NCBI GenBank assembly: GCA_028697145.1
Contig: JAQVFR010000001.1
Location: forward strand, 62,001-126,000
Origin: Actinomycetota bacterium
GTDB taxonomy: Bacteria; Actinomycetota; Geothermincolia; Geothermincolales; RBG-13-55-18
Direction: 5' to 3'
Length of the DNA stretch: 64,000 nt
How positions within the stretch are numbered: position 1 is the first letter of the stretch; every line of letters begins with the position of its first letter. A model generated the notes under the pieces. That model was not told the origin of the DNA, did not search any database, and saw only the letters and a list, made by a program, of their open reading frames with translations. The position numbers and the translations under genes are program-made. This document shows, piece by piece, positions 43,005 to 52,544 of the stretch.

Positions 43005-44893
43005 CTTCCCCCGGGGTCATCATGCAGCGCGCGCTCTATCTCTCGCGCCACGGAGTCCGCGTCAATCCCCTCTATTCGGAAGAGCTCCGGCACCTTGCCG
43101 TGTCCCACGAAACGGTCCGGCAATCCGAAACTCAGCAGCCGGCAGGAGGAGCCGAGCTTGTGCAGCAGCGCCGCCACCGCCTCTCCAAACCCTCCCATGA
43201 GGGCGTTCTCCTCGATAGTCACCACGACGCGGCATCTCTGCGCGAGCGCCGCTATGGTCACCTCGTCCAGCGGTTTGACGAAGCGGGCGTTTACCACGCC
43301 GGCCTTCAATCCCCTGCCCTCGAGGATCGCGGCGGCCCCCAGCGCCACGTCGACCATCCTCCCCACCGCCAGCATGTAGACTACGTCACCTTCCTTGAGC
43401 GTCTCGGCTCTCCCCGGTTCGATCCTCCTCGGCTCGTCAGCGACCTCTCGCGAGCTGCCGAGGCCCCGGGGGTAGCGGATGGCCACCGGCCCCTCCATCT
43501 CCAGGGCGGCCCAGAGCATGTCCCGCAGCTCCTCCTGGTCCTTGGGGGCCATCAGCGTCATGTTCGGCATCATGCGCAGATAACTCAGGTCAAATGCGCC
43601 GTGATGGGTTGGACCGTCCTCGCCCACCAGCCCCGCGCGGTCCAGCGTGAAGATTACGGGGAGGTTCTGCAGGCACACCTCCTGGATCATCTGGTCCACA
43701 GCCCTCTGCAGGAAGGTGGAATAGATGGAAACCACGGGCCGGAATCCCCCCAGGGCCATGCCCGCGGCAAGGGCCACCGCGTGCTGCTCCGCTATGCCCA
43801 CGTCGAAAAAGCGGCGCGGGAACAGCCTGGCGAAATCGTCGAGCCCCGTTCCGAGCTTCATGGCCGCGGTTATGGCGACGAGCCGCGGTTCGGATCTGGC
43901 CATCTCGCAGAGGACCCTGCCGAAGGTGGCGGTAAAGGATGGTGACTCCGGTTTCTGGAGCGATTTTCCGGTCTCCAGGTCGAAGGGGCCTATGCCGTGG
44001 AAGAGGTCGGGGTCTCTCTCCGCCGGCGCATAACCCCTCCCCTTTCTCGTCAAAACGTGCAGCAGGATGGGCCCTTCGGTCAGCTTCGCCAGAGCCAGGT
44101 CCCTCTCCACCGCCTGGATATCATGCCCGTCCACGATCCCCACGTACTGCAGCCCCAGCTCCTCGAAGATGAACTCGGGGATGAGAAAGTTCTTCAAACG
44201 CTCCTTGAAGGAATGGATGATGCGATCGGTGGGCGCTCCCAGGAAAGGCACGCTCTCGATGATCTCCTTCACCTCGTCCTTGACGCGCATATAGCGCGGG
44301 TTCAGGCGCAGCTGTGTGAGGTAGGAGGACATCGCGCCCACGTTGCGCGAGATAGACATGCCGTTGTCGTTTAGGACGATGATGAGATTCCTTCCGAGAT
44401 GGCCTACCTGGTTGAGTGCCTCGAAGGCCATGCCGCCCGTGAGGGCACCGTCCCCCACCACCGCCACTACGTGGAAGTCCTCTCCCTCCAGGTCGCGCGC
44501 GATCGCCATTCCCAGCCCCAGGCTGATCGAAGTGCTGGAGTGGCCGGGGTTATTGGGATCGTGGGGGCTTTCCTCGCGTCGAGGGAAGCCGCTGCAGCCA
44601 TCGCTGCAGCGTAAGTGGATGAACTCCTGCTTTCTGCCGGTGAGCAGCTTGTGGGCGTATGCCTGGTGCCCGACGTCCCACACGATGCGGTCCCTGGGGC
44701 TGTCAAAAACCCGGTGCAGGGCAATGGTCAGCTCCACCACGCCCAGGCTCGATGCGAGGTGTCCCCCGCATCTCGCGGTCGTCTCTACGATAACGCGGCG
44801 CAGCTCCCCGGCGAGGACGGCCAGTTCCTCGTAGTCGAGTTCCCTCAGGTCGGCTGGACCGGTGATCGCGTCCAGGAGGGGCGTGTCGCTCAT
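43001..44893 (-). CDS. dxs: 1-deoxy-D-xylulose-5-phosphate synthase
   Basis: RCGGHLASSLGVVELTIALHRVFDSPRDRIVWDVGHQAYAHKLLTGR, VVGDGALTGGMAFEALNQ, DVGIAEQHAVALAAGMA. Confidence 0.97.
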   Translation of the reverse strand: MSDTPLLDAITGPADLRELDYEELAVLAGELRRVIVETTARCGGHLASSLGVVELTIALHRVFDSPRDRIVWDVGHQAYAHKLLTGRKQEFIHLRCSDGCSGFPRREESPHDPNNPGHSSTSISLGLGMAIARDLEGEDFHVVAVVGDGALTGGMAFEALNQVGHLGRNLIIVLNDNGMSISRNVGAMSSYLTQLRLNPRYMRVKDEVKEIIESVPFLGAPTDRIIHSFKERLKNFLIPEFIFEELGLQYVGIVDGHDIQAVERDLALAKLTEGPILLHVLTRKGRGYAPAERDPDLFHGIGPFDLETGKSLQKPESPSFTATFGRVLCEMARSEPRLVAITAAMKLGTGLDDFARLFPRRFFDVGIAEQHAVALAAGMALGGFRPVVSIYSTFLQRAVDQMIQEVCLQNLPVIFTLDRAGLVGEDGPTHHGAFDLSYLRMMPNMTLMAPKDQEELRDMLWAALEMEGPVAIRYPRGLGSSREVADEPRRIEPGRAETLKEGDVVYMLAVGRMVDVALGAAAILEGRGLKAGVVNARFVKPLDEVTIAALAQRCRVVVTIEENALMGGFGEAVAALLHKLGSSCRLLSFGLPDRFVGHGKVPELFRIEGIDADSVAREIERALHDDPGGR

Positions 44894-45054
44894 GAGCCGG
44901 CTTCCTCGAGCTGCCCCCCGATACGCTCGGTTTCCGCGACCGCTTCCTCGAGTACCTCCAGGGCCTCCTCGGGCTCGAGGTCCCCCTGCAGCTTCTTTAA
45001 TTTTTCGCGAACACCGTCGAGCGCTCTCTCGAGGTCTTTTTCGTCCTGCGGCAA
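44890..45054 (-). CDS. xseB: Exodeoxyribonuclease VII small subunit-like protein
   Basis: Manual translation from TTG with AGGAGG RBS: LPQDEKDLERALDGVREKLKKLQGDLEPEEALEVLEEAVAETERIGGQLEEAGS. Overlaps the dxs start by ATGA; absent from the ORF track (54 aa). Confidence 0.68.
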   Translation of the reverse strand: MPQDEKDLERALDGVREKLKKLQGDLEPEEALEVLEEAVAETERIGGQLEEAGS

Positions 45055-45383
45055 GTTCTTCAGCCTCCTAAAACCCTGGCCTGCCCCCGGGGCGGCTCAA
45101 CCGCGTTCGCGCACGGTCGGCTAAGGGGGATTACGGTATCTCGTCGCGCACTTGCTTCCCCGAGATTCTCGCTAATGACGCCACCTTCAGCGGCCCCCGG
45201 GTCTCCGCCTGGGCATGGAGCGCGTAGCGAAGCAAGCGTTTGTCCTGCCACTTTTCCGTTGCGCTCCCTCTCTCCGTCCATTATATCCGGATTCTATCCG
45301 ACGACTTCGATATGCCGCAAGGGGTGCGAGACCCATGCAGGTAGCAGGTATGTTCGCGTTGAAGTATTGTATGATATTCACGG

Positions 45384-45417
45384 CAGCCGGCCGCCGCTGG
45401 CGGACGGCTGGATTTTT
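45384..45417 (+). terminator. Terminator-like hairpin in the leader of the M28 peptidase gene
   Basis: CAGCCGGCCGCC-GCT-GGCGGACGGCTG (one mismatch) followed by GATTTTT. Confidence 0.4.
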
Positions 45418-45470
45418 CGATGTCCTCGTGGGGCTGAGAGCCCGATAAAGATTCAGAGGTTGGAACCGTC

Positions 45471-46718
45471 TTGGAAGGTAGCGAGAACATCCTGCACCAT
45501 ACCGTGGGAGGCAGCGAGGGCTCCAGGGGCGGCAGGCAGAGGGAGAGGGGCATCGCCTGGCCCGCGCGCCATCTCGCGAGAGAGATCGGTCCCCGCGCGC
45601 CCGGAAGCAACGGGGAGAGGTCGGCGGCACGTTTCGTCGAGAAGGAGGTGCGCTCCCTGGGCCTCGAGCCCGAGGTGCAAAGCTTTCGCGCTCCCACGAC
45701 CACCGCATGGAGCGAGTTGCTCGTGCATGCCATACCCCTCCTGGGGGTGGCGGTCTTCCCCCTCAACAGCCACGCCTCGTTCGTCCTGGTTTTTCCGGGG
45801 TTCCTTTTTTTCCTCCTCGAGTACTACGGGCGCAGTCCCTTTATCTGGATGCAGGCGCACCGGCGCTCGGAGAACGTGATATCCAGGCTGAAACCCGCCC
45901 GCGAGGAGCGCAGGAAGCTGGTGGTGATCGCCCACTTGGATACCCCGCGTACCGCCTTTTACCGGGGCCCCGCTTTCCTGTGGATGATCCGCAGCGCCTT
46001 TCTCCTCGATTTCGCCTGCATGGCGGCGTTGTTCATGCTTTCCGCGGTGGCATACGCGGGCTTCCTCCTCAGCATGGAGAGCGAGACCCTCGATTTCATA
46101 TGGTATGTGAGCCTGATTATTTCCATCGTGCCCGCCCTTGCCTTCATCGCCCTGCTGGCTAAAGCCCTCGGATCCTCGACCCCGGGGGGCAACGACAACG
46201 CCTCCGGGGTCGCCGTGCTCCTGGAGCTGGTGCGGACGTACCACCGCCGCCAGCCGCTCTTCACCGAGCTGTGGCTGGTATGGACGGGCGGCGCGGACGC
46301 AAGCGGAGCCGGGGTGAAGAGACTGCTGCGCCGTTACCGCCGCGAGCTCAGGGGGGCTTATTTCGTCGTCATGGACGGGGTCGGACGCGGATTCCCCGTG
46401 TGCTACAGGCGCGAGGGGCGGCTGGTACCGTTTCGCGCCAACCGCAGGTTGATCGGCGTCGTCAAGTCCGTAAACGATACCCATGCCCATTACGGCGCCG
46501 GTTTCAGGAGGAACAACCTCTACCTCGGCGAGGGTTTCCAGTTGATCTCGCGGGGACGCAGGGCGATCACCGTGAGTTCGCGTGATGAATCGCGCTACCC
46601 CCGCTACTGGAGGTGCGTCCGGGATGACTACGACAACATCGACGTCCGCTCCCTGAGACTCTCACTCGACCTCATGATCGCCTTTATCGACAGTATCGAC
46701 CGCGGCGGTCTCAAGTGA
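45471..46718 (+). CDS. M28 family zinc peptidase with internal transmembrane segments
   Basis: VVIAHLDTPR, STPGGNDNASGVAVLLELVRTYH; hydrophobic segments between the two motifs. TTG start, N-terminus uncertain. Confidence 0.8.
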   Translation: MEGSENILHHTVGGSEGSRGGRQRERGIAWPARHLAREIGPRAPGSNGERSAARFVEKEVRSLGLEPEVQSFRAPTTTAWSELLVHAIPLLGVAVFPLNSHASFVLVFPGFLFFLLEYYGRSPFIWMQAHRRSENVISRLKPAREERRKLVVIAHLDTPRTAFYRGPAFLWMIRSAFLLDFACMAALFMLSAVAYAGFLLSMESETLDFIWYVSLIISIVPALAFIALLAKALGSSTPGGNDNASGVAVLLELVRTYHRRQPLFTELWLVWTGGADASGAGVKRLLRRYRRELRGAYFVVMDGVGRGFPVCYRREGRLVPFRANRRLIGVVKSVNDTHAHYGAGFRRNNLYLGEGFQLISRGRRAITVSSRDESRYPRYWRCVRDDYDNIDVRSLRLSLDLMIAFIDSIDRGGLK

Positions 46719-46734
46719 CGCCTCACTCCAGCCG

Positions 46735-47193
46735 CTAGGCGCTGTCCCCCTTCCTGCGGCTACTTCTCCGGCTGCGGGCGTTGCGCCCTGGCGCGGTCTT
46801 TCCGCCCCACCAGGACGCGATGAAAAACACCGCCAGCATCACCGCGACCGAGCCGATGCGTGACCATACAGCCCCAGAGGGAGCAATCCCGCTGAGCGTC
46901 GACCATTCGCCGCCTGATGACGCCGCGAACACCGCTCCGAGGATCAGCGCTACCAGCAGGTAGCAGGCGAACGATTCCATTCCCCGCCAGATGGGATGGT
47001 AACGGCCTCTCCTGCTCCACAGGAACGGGGGGGCCGCGCAGAGAAGGAGATAACAGAAGAGGACCGCGGTCAAGGCGAGGGTGTCGGTTAATCCCAGTAG
47101 CTGGTTGTCGAGCACGTTTGTCACGTAATCGAACACGAGAAAGCGGTAGAGGGTGAGCAGCACGGCGAAATAGGCGATGGTCCAACCCCACAT
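46735..47193 (-). CDS. Hypothetical multi-pass membrane protein
   Basis: 152-aa ORF with several hydrophobic segments (IAYFAVLLTLYRFLVF, LALTAVLFCYLLLCAAPPFLW, ACYLLVALILGAVFAA). Confidence 0.6.
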   Translation of the reverse strand: MWGWTIAYFAVLLTLYRFLVFDYVTNVLDNQLLGLTDTLALTAVLFCYLLLCAAPPFLWSRRGRYHPIWRGMESFACYLLVALILGAVFAASSGGEWSTLSGIAPSGAVWSRIGSVAVMLAVFFIASWWGGKTAPGRNARSRRSSRRKGDSA

Positions 47194-47286
47194 GGGAACG
47201 GCCGAGAGGCGGCCTCTCCAGCCGCTCGGTTTGCGCCCCCCCCGGTCCGCAACAGCCTGGTTCCGGGTTATGTCCTGACTCCTTTG

Positions 47287-47706
47287 CTATTCCCCCATTA
47301 TCTGGAGGATCAATACCCGCTTGCGCGGACGACTGTCGAAATCGACGAAAGCGATCTGCTGCCGGGATCCGAGGTCGAGAAGCCCGTCCCTGAAAGGGAC
47401 GCTGAGCGAAGGTCCCACGAGAGCCGCCAGCGCGCCGCGGCGCCCGTTGCCGCCATGCCGTGAGAGCCCGACCCGGCGGGAGGCCATCTCGGACGCCCAC
47501 CGCTCGAAGGCTTTCTCGAGATCGCGCTCCAGGTCCGGTTCCATCTCCAGCGTCATAACTCCGCCGTTAGATCCGGGAACGAACACGGTCAACATGCCGT
47601 CGTTGAAGGGGGAGCCGGAAAGCTCTTCCTGTATCTGTCGCGTGATGTCGATGATTTCCGAGTCCTCATGAATATAGAGTTCCAGGGTCGTGGTGTGAAG
47701 CGGCAA
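47287..47706 (-). CDS. YjbQ/UPF0047 family (secondary thiamine-phosphate synthase-like)
   Basis: EIIDITRQIQEELSGSPFNDGMLTVFVPGSNGGVMTLEMEPDLERDLEKAFERWA and DLGSRQQIAFVDFDSRPRKRVLILQIMGE. Confidence 0.85.
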   Translation of the reverse strand: MPLHTTTLELYIHEDSEIIDITRQIQEELSGSPFNDGMLTVFVPGSNGGVMTLEMEPDLERDLEKAFERWASEMASRRVGLSRHGGNGRRGALAALVGPSLSVPFRDGLLDLGSRQQIAFVDFDSRPRKRVLILQIMGE

Positions 47707-47733
47707 GCGGTGCTCCCCTTTCTTGCTTAGATG

Positions 47734-48165
47734 TCAGATGCGATAGACGTCTTCCTCGCGCATGACCGTGTATCCGCCGTCCCGCAGGGCGCGGATCGCC
47801 TCGTCAAGCTGCTCCACCCTGAACACGACAATGGCGCTTTCCCCGCTCTTCTCGACGAAACAGTACAGGTACTCGATGTTGACGTTGGCGTCGTAGAGCG
47901 GGGCCAGGACCTTGAACAGGCCGCCCGGCACGTCGGGCACCTCTACCGCGATGACCTCGGTCTCGCTCACCGTAAAGCCGCCCTCGGACATCACCCGCAT
48001 GGCCTTCCCGGGATCGTTGACTATGAGCCTGAGCACGCCGTAATCGGCCGTCTCGGCTATGGAGAGCGCCCGGATGTTGACTTCCTCCTCCGCCAACCTC
48101 TTGCACACCTCGTAAAGGCGGCCTTTCTTGTTCTCGAGGAATACGGAAACCTGTCGTACCTTCAC
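47734..48165 (-). CDS. Tandem ACT-domain protein
   Basis: VRQVSVFLENKKGRLYEVCKRLAEEEVNIRALSIAETADYGVLRLIVNDPGKA and VIAVEVPDVPGGLFKVLAPLYDANVNIEYLYCF. Confidence 0.9.
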   Translation of the reverse strand: MKVRQVSVFLENKKGRLYEVCKRLAEEEVNIRALSIAETADYGVLRLIVNDPGKAMRVMSEGGFTVSETEVIAVEVPDVPGGLFKVLAPLYDANVNIEYLYCFVEKSGESAIVVFRVEQLDEAIRALRDGGYTVMREEDVYRI

Positions 48166-48176
48166 CCTGCGACCTC

Positions 48177-49475
48177 CTAGATCTTCCGCTTGTCGATCAC
48201 CCTGACCGCCTTGCCCTCGCTGCGCTGGATGGAGCGCGGCTCCATCAACCGCACCTTTACTCCGACGCCGAGATAGCTCTGGACCTCGTCGCGTATCCTC
48301 TTCTCCAGCACCTCCAGCTGCTTGATCTCGTCGGAGAAGACCTCCGCCGACATCTCTACCTGTACCTCGAGCACATCAAGGTTCTCGACGCGGTCTACCA
48401 CCAACTGGTAGTGGGGACTGAGGCCGGGTATCTGCATGAGAACGATCTCCACCTGCGACGGGAATACGTTTACCCCCCGGATTATCAGCATGTCGTCGGT
48501 GCGTCCGGTCACTCTCTCCATGCGCGTGTGGGTTCGCCCGCACGCGCATGGCTCGGGAAAGAGCCGGGATATGTCCCGCGTGCGATAGCGGATGAGGGCA
48601 AGCCCCTCCTTGTTGATATTGGTGAAGACAAGTTCCCCCCTCTCCCCCGGCGGCAGCACCTTGCCGCTTCCGGGGTCGATGATCTCCGGGATGAAGCTGT
48701 CCTCGAACACGTGCAGTCCCTTCTTTTCCTCGCACTCGATGGAAACCCCCGGTCCGACCACCTCGGACAGGCCGTAGATATCGTGGGCGGAGATCCTCAG
48801 CTCCTCCTCTATCTGCCGGCGCATCTCGTCCGACCATGGCTCCGCACCGAGAATCGCCGCTTTCAGCTTTATGCTGTCCCGCGAGATGCCCATCTCCCGC
48901 ATCACTTCCGCTATGTTCAGCGCGTAGGAGGGCGTGCAGCAGAGTATGGTGCTGCCAAAATCCACCATCATGCGCACCTGGCGCTTGGTGTTGCCCCCGG
49001 ACATGGGCAGCGCTGTGGCCCCCAGTTTCTCGGCCCCGTAATGCAGGCCCAGTCCGCCGGTGAAGAGCCCGTAGCCGTAGGAAACGTGCACGACGTCATC
49101 GCGGTCGCCTCCAGCCGCCACGATGGTGCGGGCCACCAGGTCAGCCCATACCTGTATATCGCCGGCGGTATAGCCCACCACCGTCGACTTGCCCGTGGTG
49201 CCGGAGGACGCATGTATCCTGACGATATCCCGCATGGGGACCGCGAACAACCCGAAGGGGTAGTTGTCCCTGAGATCGTCCTTGGTGGTAAATGGCAGGC
49301 TTTCCAGGTCCTTCAGGCTCTTTATGTCTCCCGGCCTGTACTCCACCGCGTCCAGCTTGTCGCGGTAAAAGGGAACCCGCTCGTACAGGCGGTCCACGGT
49401 GGACCTCAACCTCTCCAGCTTCAGCTCGTCAAGGCGGTCCCCCTCCAGGGTCTCCACCGGGTTGAAGCAACGCAT
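48177..49475 (-). CDS. paaK: Phenylacetate-CoA ligase family protein
   Basis: [82 protein letters not shown]. Confidence 0.94.
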   Translation of the reverse strand: MRCFNPVETLEGDRLDELKLERLRSTVDRLYERVPFYRDKLDAVEYRPGDIKSLKDLESLPFTTKDDLRDNYPFGLFAVPMRDIVRIHASSGTTGKSTVVGYTAGDIQVWADLVARTIVAAGGDRDDVVHVSYGYGLFTGGLGLHYGAEKLGATALPMSGGNTKRQVRMMVDFGSTILCCTPSYALNIAEVMREMGISRDSIKLKAAILGAEPWSDEMRRQIEEELRISAHDIYGLSEVVGPGVSIECEEKKGLHVFEDSFIPEIIDPGSGKVLPPGERGELVFTNINKEGLALIRYRTRDISRLFPEPCACGRTHTRMERVTGRTDDMLIIRGVNVFPSQVEIVLMQIPGLSPHYQLVVDRVENLDVLEVQVEMSAEVFSDEIKQLEVLEKRIRDEVQSYLGVGVKVRLMEPRSIQRSEGKAVRVIDKRKI

Positions 49476-49697
49476 CGCTCTCCCTTCTTTCTCCAGTCAG
49501 GCTCGGGATAATTCTAACATAATGGGTCTTCGCCTCCACAGCCCGCGCAACAAGCGGCACGCCGCCCGTGCGCCGCCGTTCTCACCGTCTTCGGGCGCTT
49601 GGGACCGGCTGTCGCGAGCCCCCACATTCCTCCCGCGGCCGTGGGCGGTGAAAGCTCCGCGCGACCGGCGCTCCGCCGCGGAGCCGTACCCTCCGTC

Positions 49698-51392
49698 TCA
49701 TACCGACCTCCTCCGCACCAGGAACGATCCCAGGGCCAGCAGCCCGGCACCGAAGGCCAGGAGCGCTCCAGTCTGCCAGGCCACGTCGGCCAGGGCCTCT
49801 CCCCTCAGCATCACCCCGGACAAGGCCTCGATGGCATAGGTAAGGGGTATGGCCCGTGCTATCCATTGCATGAAGCCGGGCATCTGGGATAAGGGGAAGA
49901 CCGCCCCCGTCATGAAGATGAGAGGAAAGCTGACGAGGACGCTCAGGACGACCGCACCCGCCACCTGGCGCGCGAAGGCCGCTATGACCAGGCCGATACC
50001 GATGCAGGAGAATGAGGCCGCGGCTATGATCACCAGGGCCAGCAGGGCGTTAGAGGCGAACACCCCGAAGACGGCGACGGCGAGGGCCAGCATCACCGCC
50101 GACTGCGCGAAGACCACGGCGGTGGCCAGAAGCAGCTTCGATCCCACCAGGGAAAACGCCCCCATCTCGGTGAGCCCGAGCCGGACGCGCATCCCCTCCT
50201 CGTCCTCGATGACCATGAGGATGGCGCCGCAGAGAACGCCCGTCCACAGGATGGAAAGGGCTATGAGCGAGGGCACCACCGCGTCCTTGGCCGAGAGGAC
50301 CCTGCCGGCCACCGAGGATACCTCCAGCTCGATGGGGAGGGCGGTCCCGCGCAGATAAGCCGCAGCGTCTTCGATATCGGCGATCACCGTTTCGGCCAGC
50401 TCGATACCCACGTCCACCTTCCCCTGCATGTCGGGGCGGTCGCCGGTGGCTTCCTTCAGATCCAGCAGGTTTTCCCTGATCTGTTCGAGCCCCGTCACCT
50501 CGGTGCCGAAAAAATCGCCCCCACTGACCAGCACGTAGAGTCCCGCCACCACGGCTTCCGTTTTGTTCCTCACCACCCCGTCCTTTATGCGGGAGGTGAA
50601 GCCGCGAATGCTGGTCTCCGCGAATTCCGCCTTGACCAGGTTCGACTGATCGATGATCACGTTCAGCACCGCTACCTCGTCCAGCGTCTTCAGGGCATGC
50701 ACGAAGCCGCGGGGGAGGACGATCACCGCGTCGACGCGGCCCCTCTTGAGATCGTCGCGGGCCAGTCTCTCCGACGCGTATTCCCTGATCTCGGTGACGT
50801 CCCGTCCGAACCTCTGCACCAGCGCCGAGGCATCATGGTTCTCACCTTCCAGCCAGATTGTCTCGGCAATATACGGGTAATCCTCCTCCCACACCGCGAA
50901 GAGGACGTCGCTCCGTCCTTCCTCCAGGGACGCGGCGGCCTCCTCCGCGGTGGAGAACTCGTGCCAGGCATCCGCCTCGCCCCTGAGATCCTGCTCGATC
51001 GCGTCTATCTCGTCCCTGGAGAGCTCCGCCCCCAGCCACGCCGCCGTTCCGTCCGTATCCGCGCTCGCCAGAAGGACGTTCACCTCCCCCACCGCCATCG
51101 CCGCCATCGCTTCCTCCATGCCTTCATACTCGCGCACAGACCCCCCGCGGCGGCGGAAACGTCTCTGCAATCCCTGCGCCTCGTCCGTCTCGATCCCGGT
51201 CCATGCCGCCTCTCCCGTATCGGCCCCGTCCATGTTCACCAGGGCTATGGGAACGGGCCGCCCGGCATCCCCGAACGCGGCCCCGATGACGCCCATGATG
51301 AGGAAGGGATAGATCACGAGCACCACCAGCAGCAGCCGGTTGCGGATTATGAGCCTCCAGTCCTTGATGATCAGCGCCGCCATCCCCCGCAT
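49698..51392 (-). CDS. ABC-2 type transporter permease
   Basis: N-terminal IIKDWRLIIRNRLLLVVLVIYPFLIMGVIGAAFGD, long extracytoplasmic region, C-terminal TM bundle with GAVFPLSQMPGFMQWIARAIPLTYAIEALSGVM. Confidence 0.9.
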   Translation of the reverse strand: MRGMAALIIKDWRLIIRNRLLLVVLVIYPFLIMGVIGAAFGDAGRPVPIALVNMDGADTGEAAWTGIETDEAQGLQRRFRRRGGSVREYEGMEEAMAAMAVGEVNVLLASADTDGTAAWLGAELSRDEIDAIEQDLRGEADAWHEFSTAEEAAASLEEGRSDVLFAVWEEDYPYIAETIWLEGENHDASALVQRFGRDVTEIREYASERLARDDLKRGRVDAVIVLPRGFVHALKTLDEVAVLNVIIDQSNLVKAEFAETSIRGFTSRIKDGVVRNKTEAVVAGLYVLVSGGDFFGTEVTGLEQIRENLLDLKEATGDRPDMQGKVDVGIELAETVIADIEDAAAYLRGTALPIELEVSSVAGRVLSAKDAVVPSLIALSILWTGVLCGAILMVIEDEEGMRVRLGLTEMGAFSLVGSKLLLATAVVFAQSAVMLALAVAVFGVFASNALLALVIIAAASFSCIGIGLVIAAFARQVAGAVVLSVLVSFPLIFMTGAVFPLSQMPGFMQWIARAIPLTYAIEALSGVMLRGEALADVAWQTGALLAFGAGLLALGSFLVRRRSV

Positions 51393-52300
51393 CAATCCAC
51401 CCCCCGCATGAAGCGCAGGAAGGCGTCCTCCAGGGTCACCTCGCGGTAGTGAAGATCGCTCACGCGGCCAGCCAGGGTGGATACTATCTCCGGGAGTTTG
51501 TCCGGGAGTTCCGGCCCGGTGACGGTCACTATCTCGCCCTCCCTCCTCCAGGAGAGCCCGAGGCGCCCGCATACCGCTTCCAGCTCGCCCTCGCTTCCCG
51601 CTGGCAGGCGCATCTCCACCCGGTCCGCTCCCAGCAGCCCTTTTATATGTTGCGGCGTCCCCCGCTCCCTGACGCTCCCCTCCACCAGTATGGCAAGCCT
51701 GTCGCATATGCGGTCCGCCTCCTCCATGTCGTGGGTGGTGAGGAAGATGGACCTGCCCTCCCCGGCCAGGAGGTCGATGAGGCCCCAGAGGGAGACGCGG
51801 GCCTCGGGGTCGAGGCCGGACGTCGGCTCGTCCAGGTAGATGATATCGGGCCGGTGCACCAGCCCCATGGCCAGGCTCAGTCGCTGCTGCATGCCCCGCG
51901 AGTAATGCCGTGCCTGCCTATCGGCATGCTCCTCCAGGCCGGCCCAGGAAAGGAGCCATTCCACCCTCCCCGAAGCGCTCTGCCTGTCGATGCCGTACAG
52001 CCGAGCCAGCAGCGCGAGGTTCTCCCTTGCCGTGAGGCGGCCGTAGAAGGCGGGCTCCTGTGGCACCAGGCCGATGCGCAGGCGGTAACCCGGCTGCAGG
52101 GGGTCGATCTCCTCTCCGTCAAAAAGGACCTCTCCGCTGCTCGGCGGAGTCTGGCCGGTGAGGATGCGTATGAGCGTTGTCTTGCCGGCGCCGTTGGGAC
52201 CTATGAGCCCGAAGGCCTCGCCCCTCGCGACCTCCAGGTCCACGCTGCGCAGCGCCTTGACCCCGTCGAACTCCTTGCTGAGACCCCTTACCGCGATCAC
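51392..52300 (-). CDS. ABC transporter ATP-binding protein
   Basis: LIGPNGAGKTTLIRILTGQ, YSRGMQQRLSLAMGLVHRPDIIYLDEPTSGLDPEAR. Confidence 0.95.
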   Translation of the reverse strand: MIAVRGLSKEFDGVKALRSVDLEVARGEAFGLIGPNGAGKTTLIRILTGQTPPSSGEVLFDGEEIDPLQPGYRLRIGLVPQEPAFYGRLTARENLALLARLYGIDRQSASGRVEWLLSWAGLEEHADRQARHYSRGMQQRLSLAMGLVHRPDIIYLDEPTSGLDPEARVSLWGLIDLLAGEGRSIFLTTHDMEEADRICDRLAILVEGSVRERGTPQHIKGLLGADRVEMRLPAGSEGELEAVCGRLGLSWRREGEIVTVTGPELPDKLPEIVSTLAGRVSDLHYREVTLEDAFLRFMRGVD

Positions 52301-52366
52301 GCGCCTACCTCCGTCTCCGTCCGTCTAGTGAATAATAGTAACAGAAGCAGACCGTCCCAACCCCCG

Positions 52367-52433
52367 TTATGTTTTTAACATAAATTGACTTTATCATCAT
52401 AATAATGATTTACTAACAATAGTTAATATTAAC
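52367..52433. promoter_or_regulatory. AT-rich spacer with inverted repeats between divergent genes
   Basis: TTATGTT-TTT-AACATAA (52367-52383) and 12-bp perfect palindrome GTTAATATTAAC (52422-52433), between the ABC-2 locus and the M23 peptidase gene. Confidence 0.4.
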
Positions 52434-52544
52434 AACAGAAATGTTAAAGGTATAGGCGGCGAGTGATGATATATTATCTAGAACGAACAAAAACGCTGAT
52501 GGTAACCTCTAAGGGTAAGAACGGTCGGCACCGGAGGTATTGAA

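Noticed and set aside
45060-45281. 73-aa minus-strand ORF upstream of xseB
   Set aside because: No motif, no clear RBS, Arg/Gly/Ala/Pro-rich composition typical of random GC-rich frames.
45424-45450. GGGGCTGAGAGCCCGAT reminiscent of the TPP riboswitch CTGAGA core
   Set aside because: Other TPP riboswitch conserved elements (e.g. CCTGATCTGG) are absent; it is a simple GGGCT-GAG-AGCCC hairpin.
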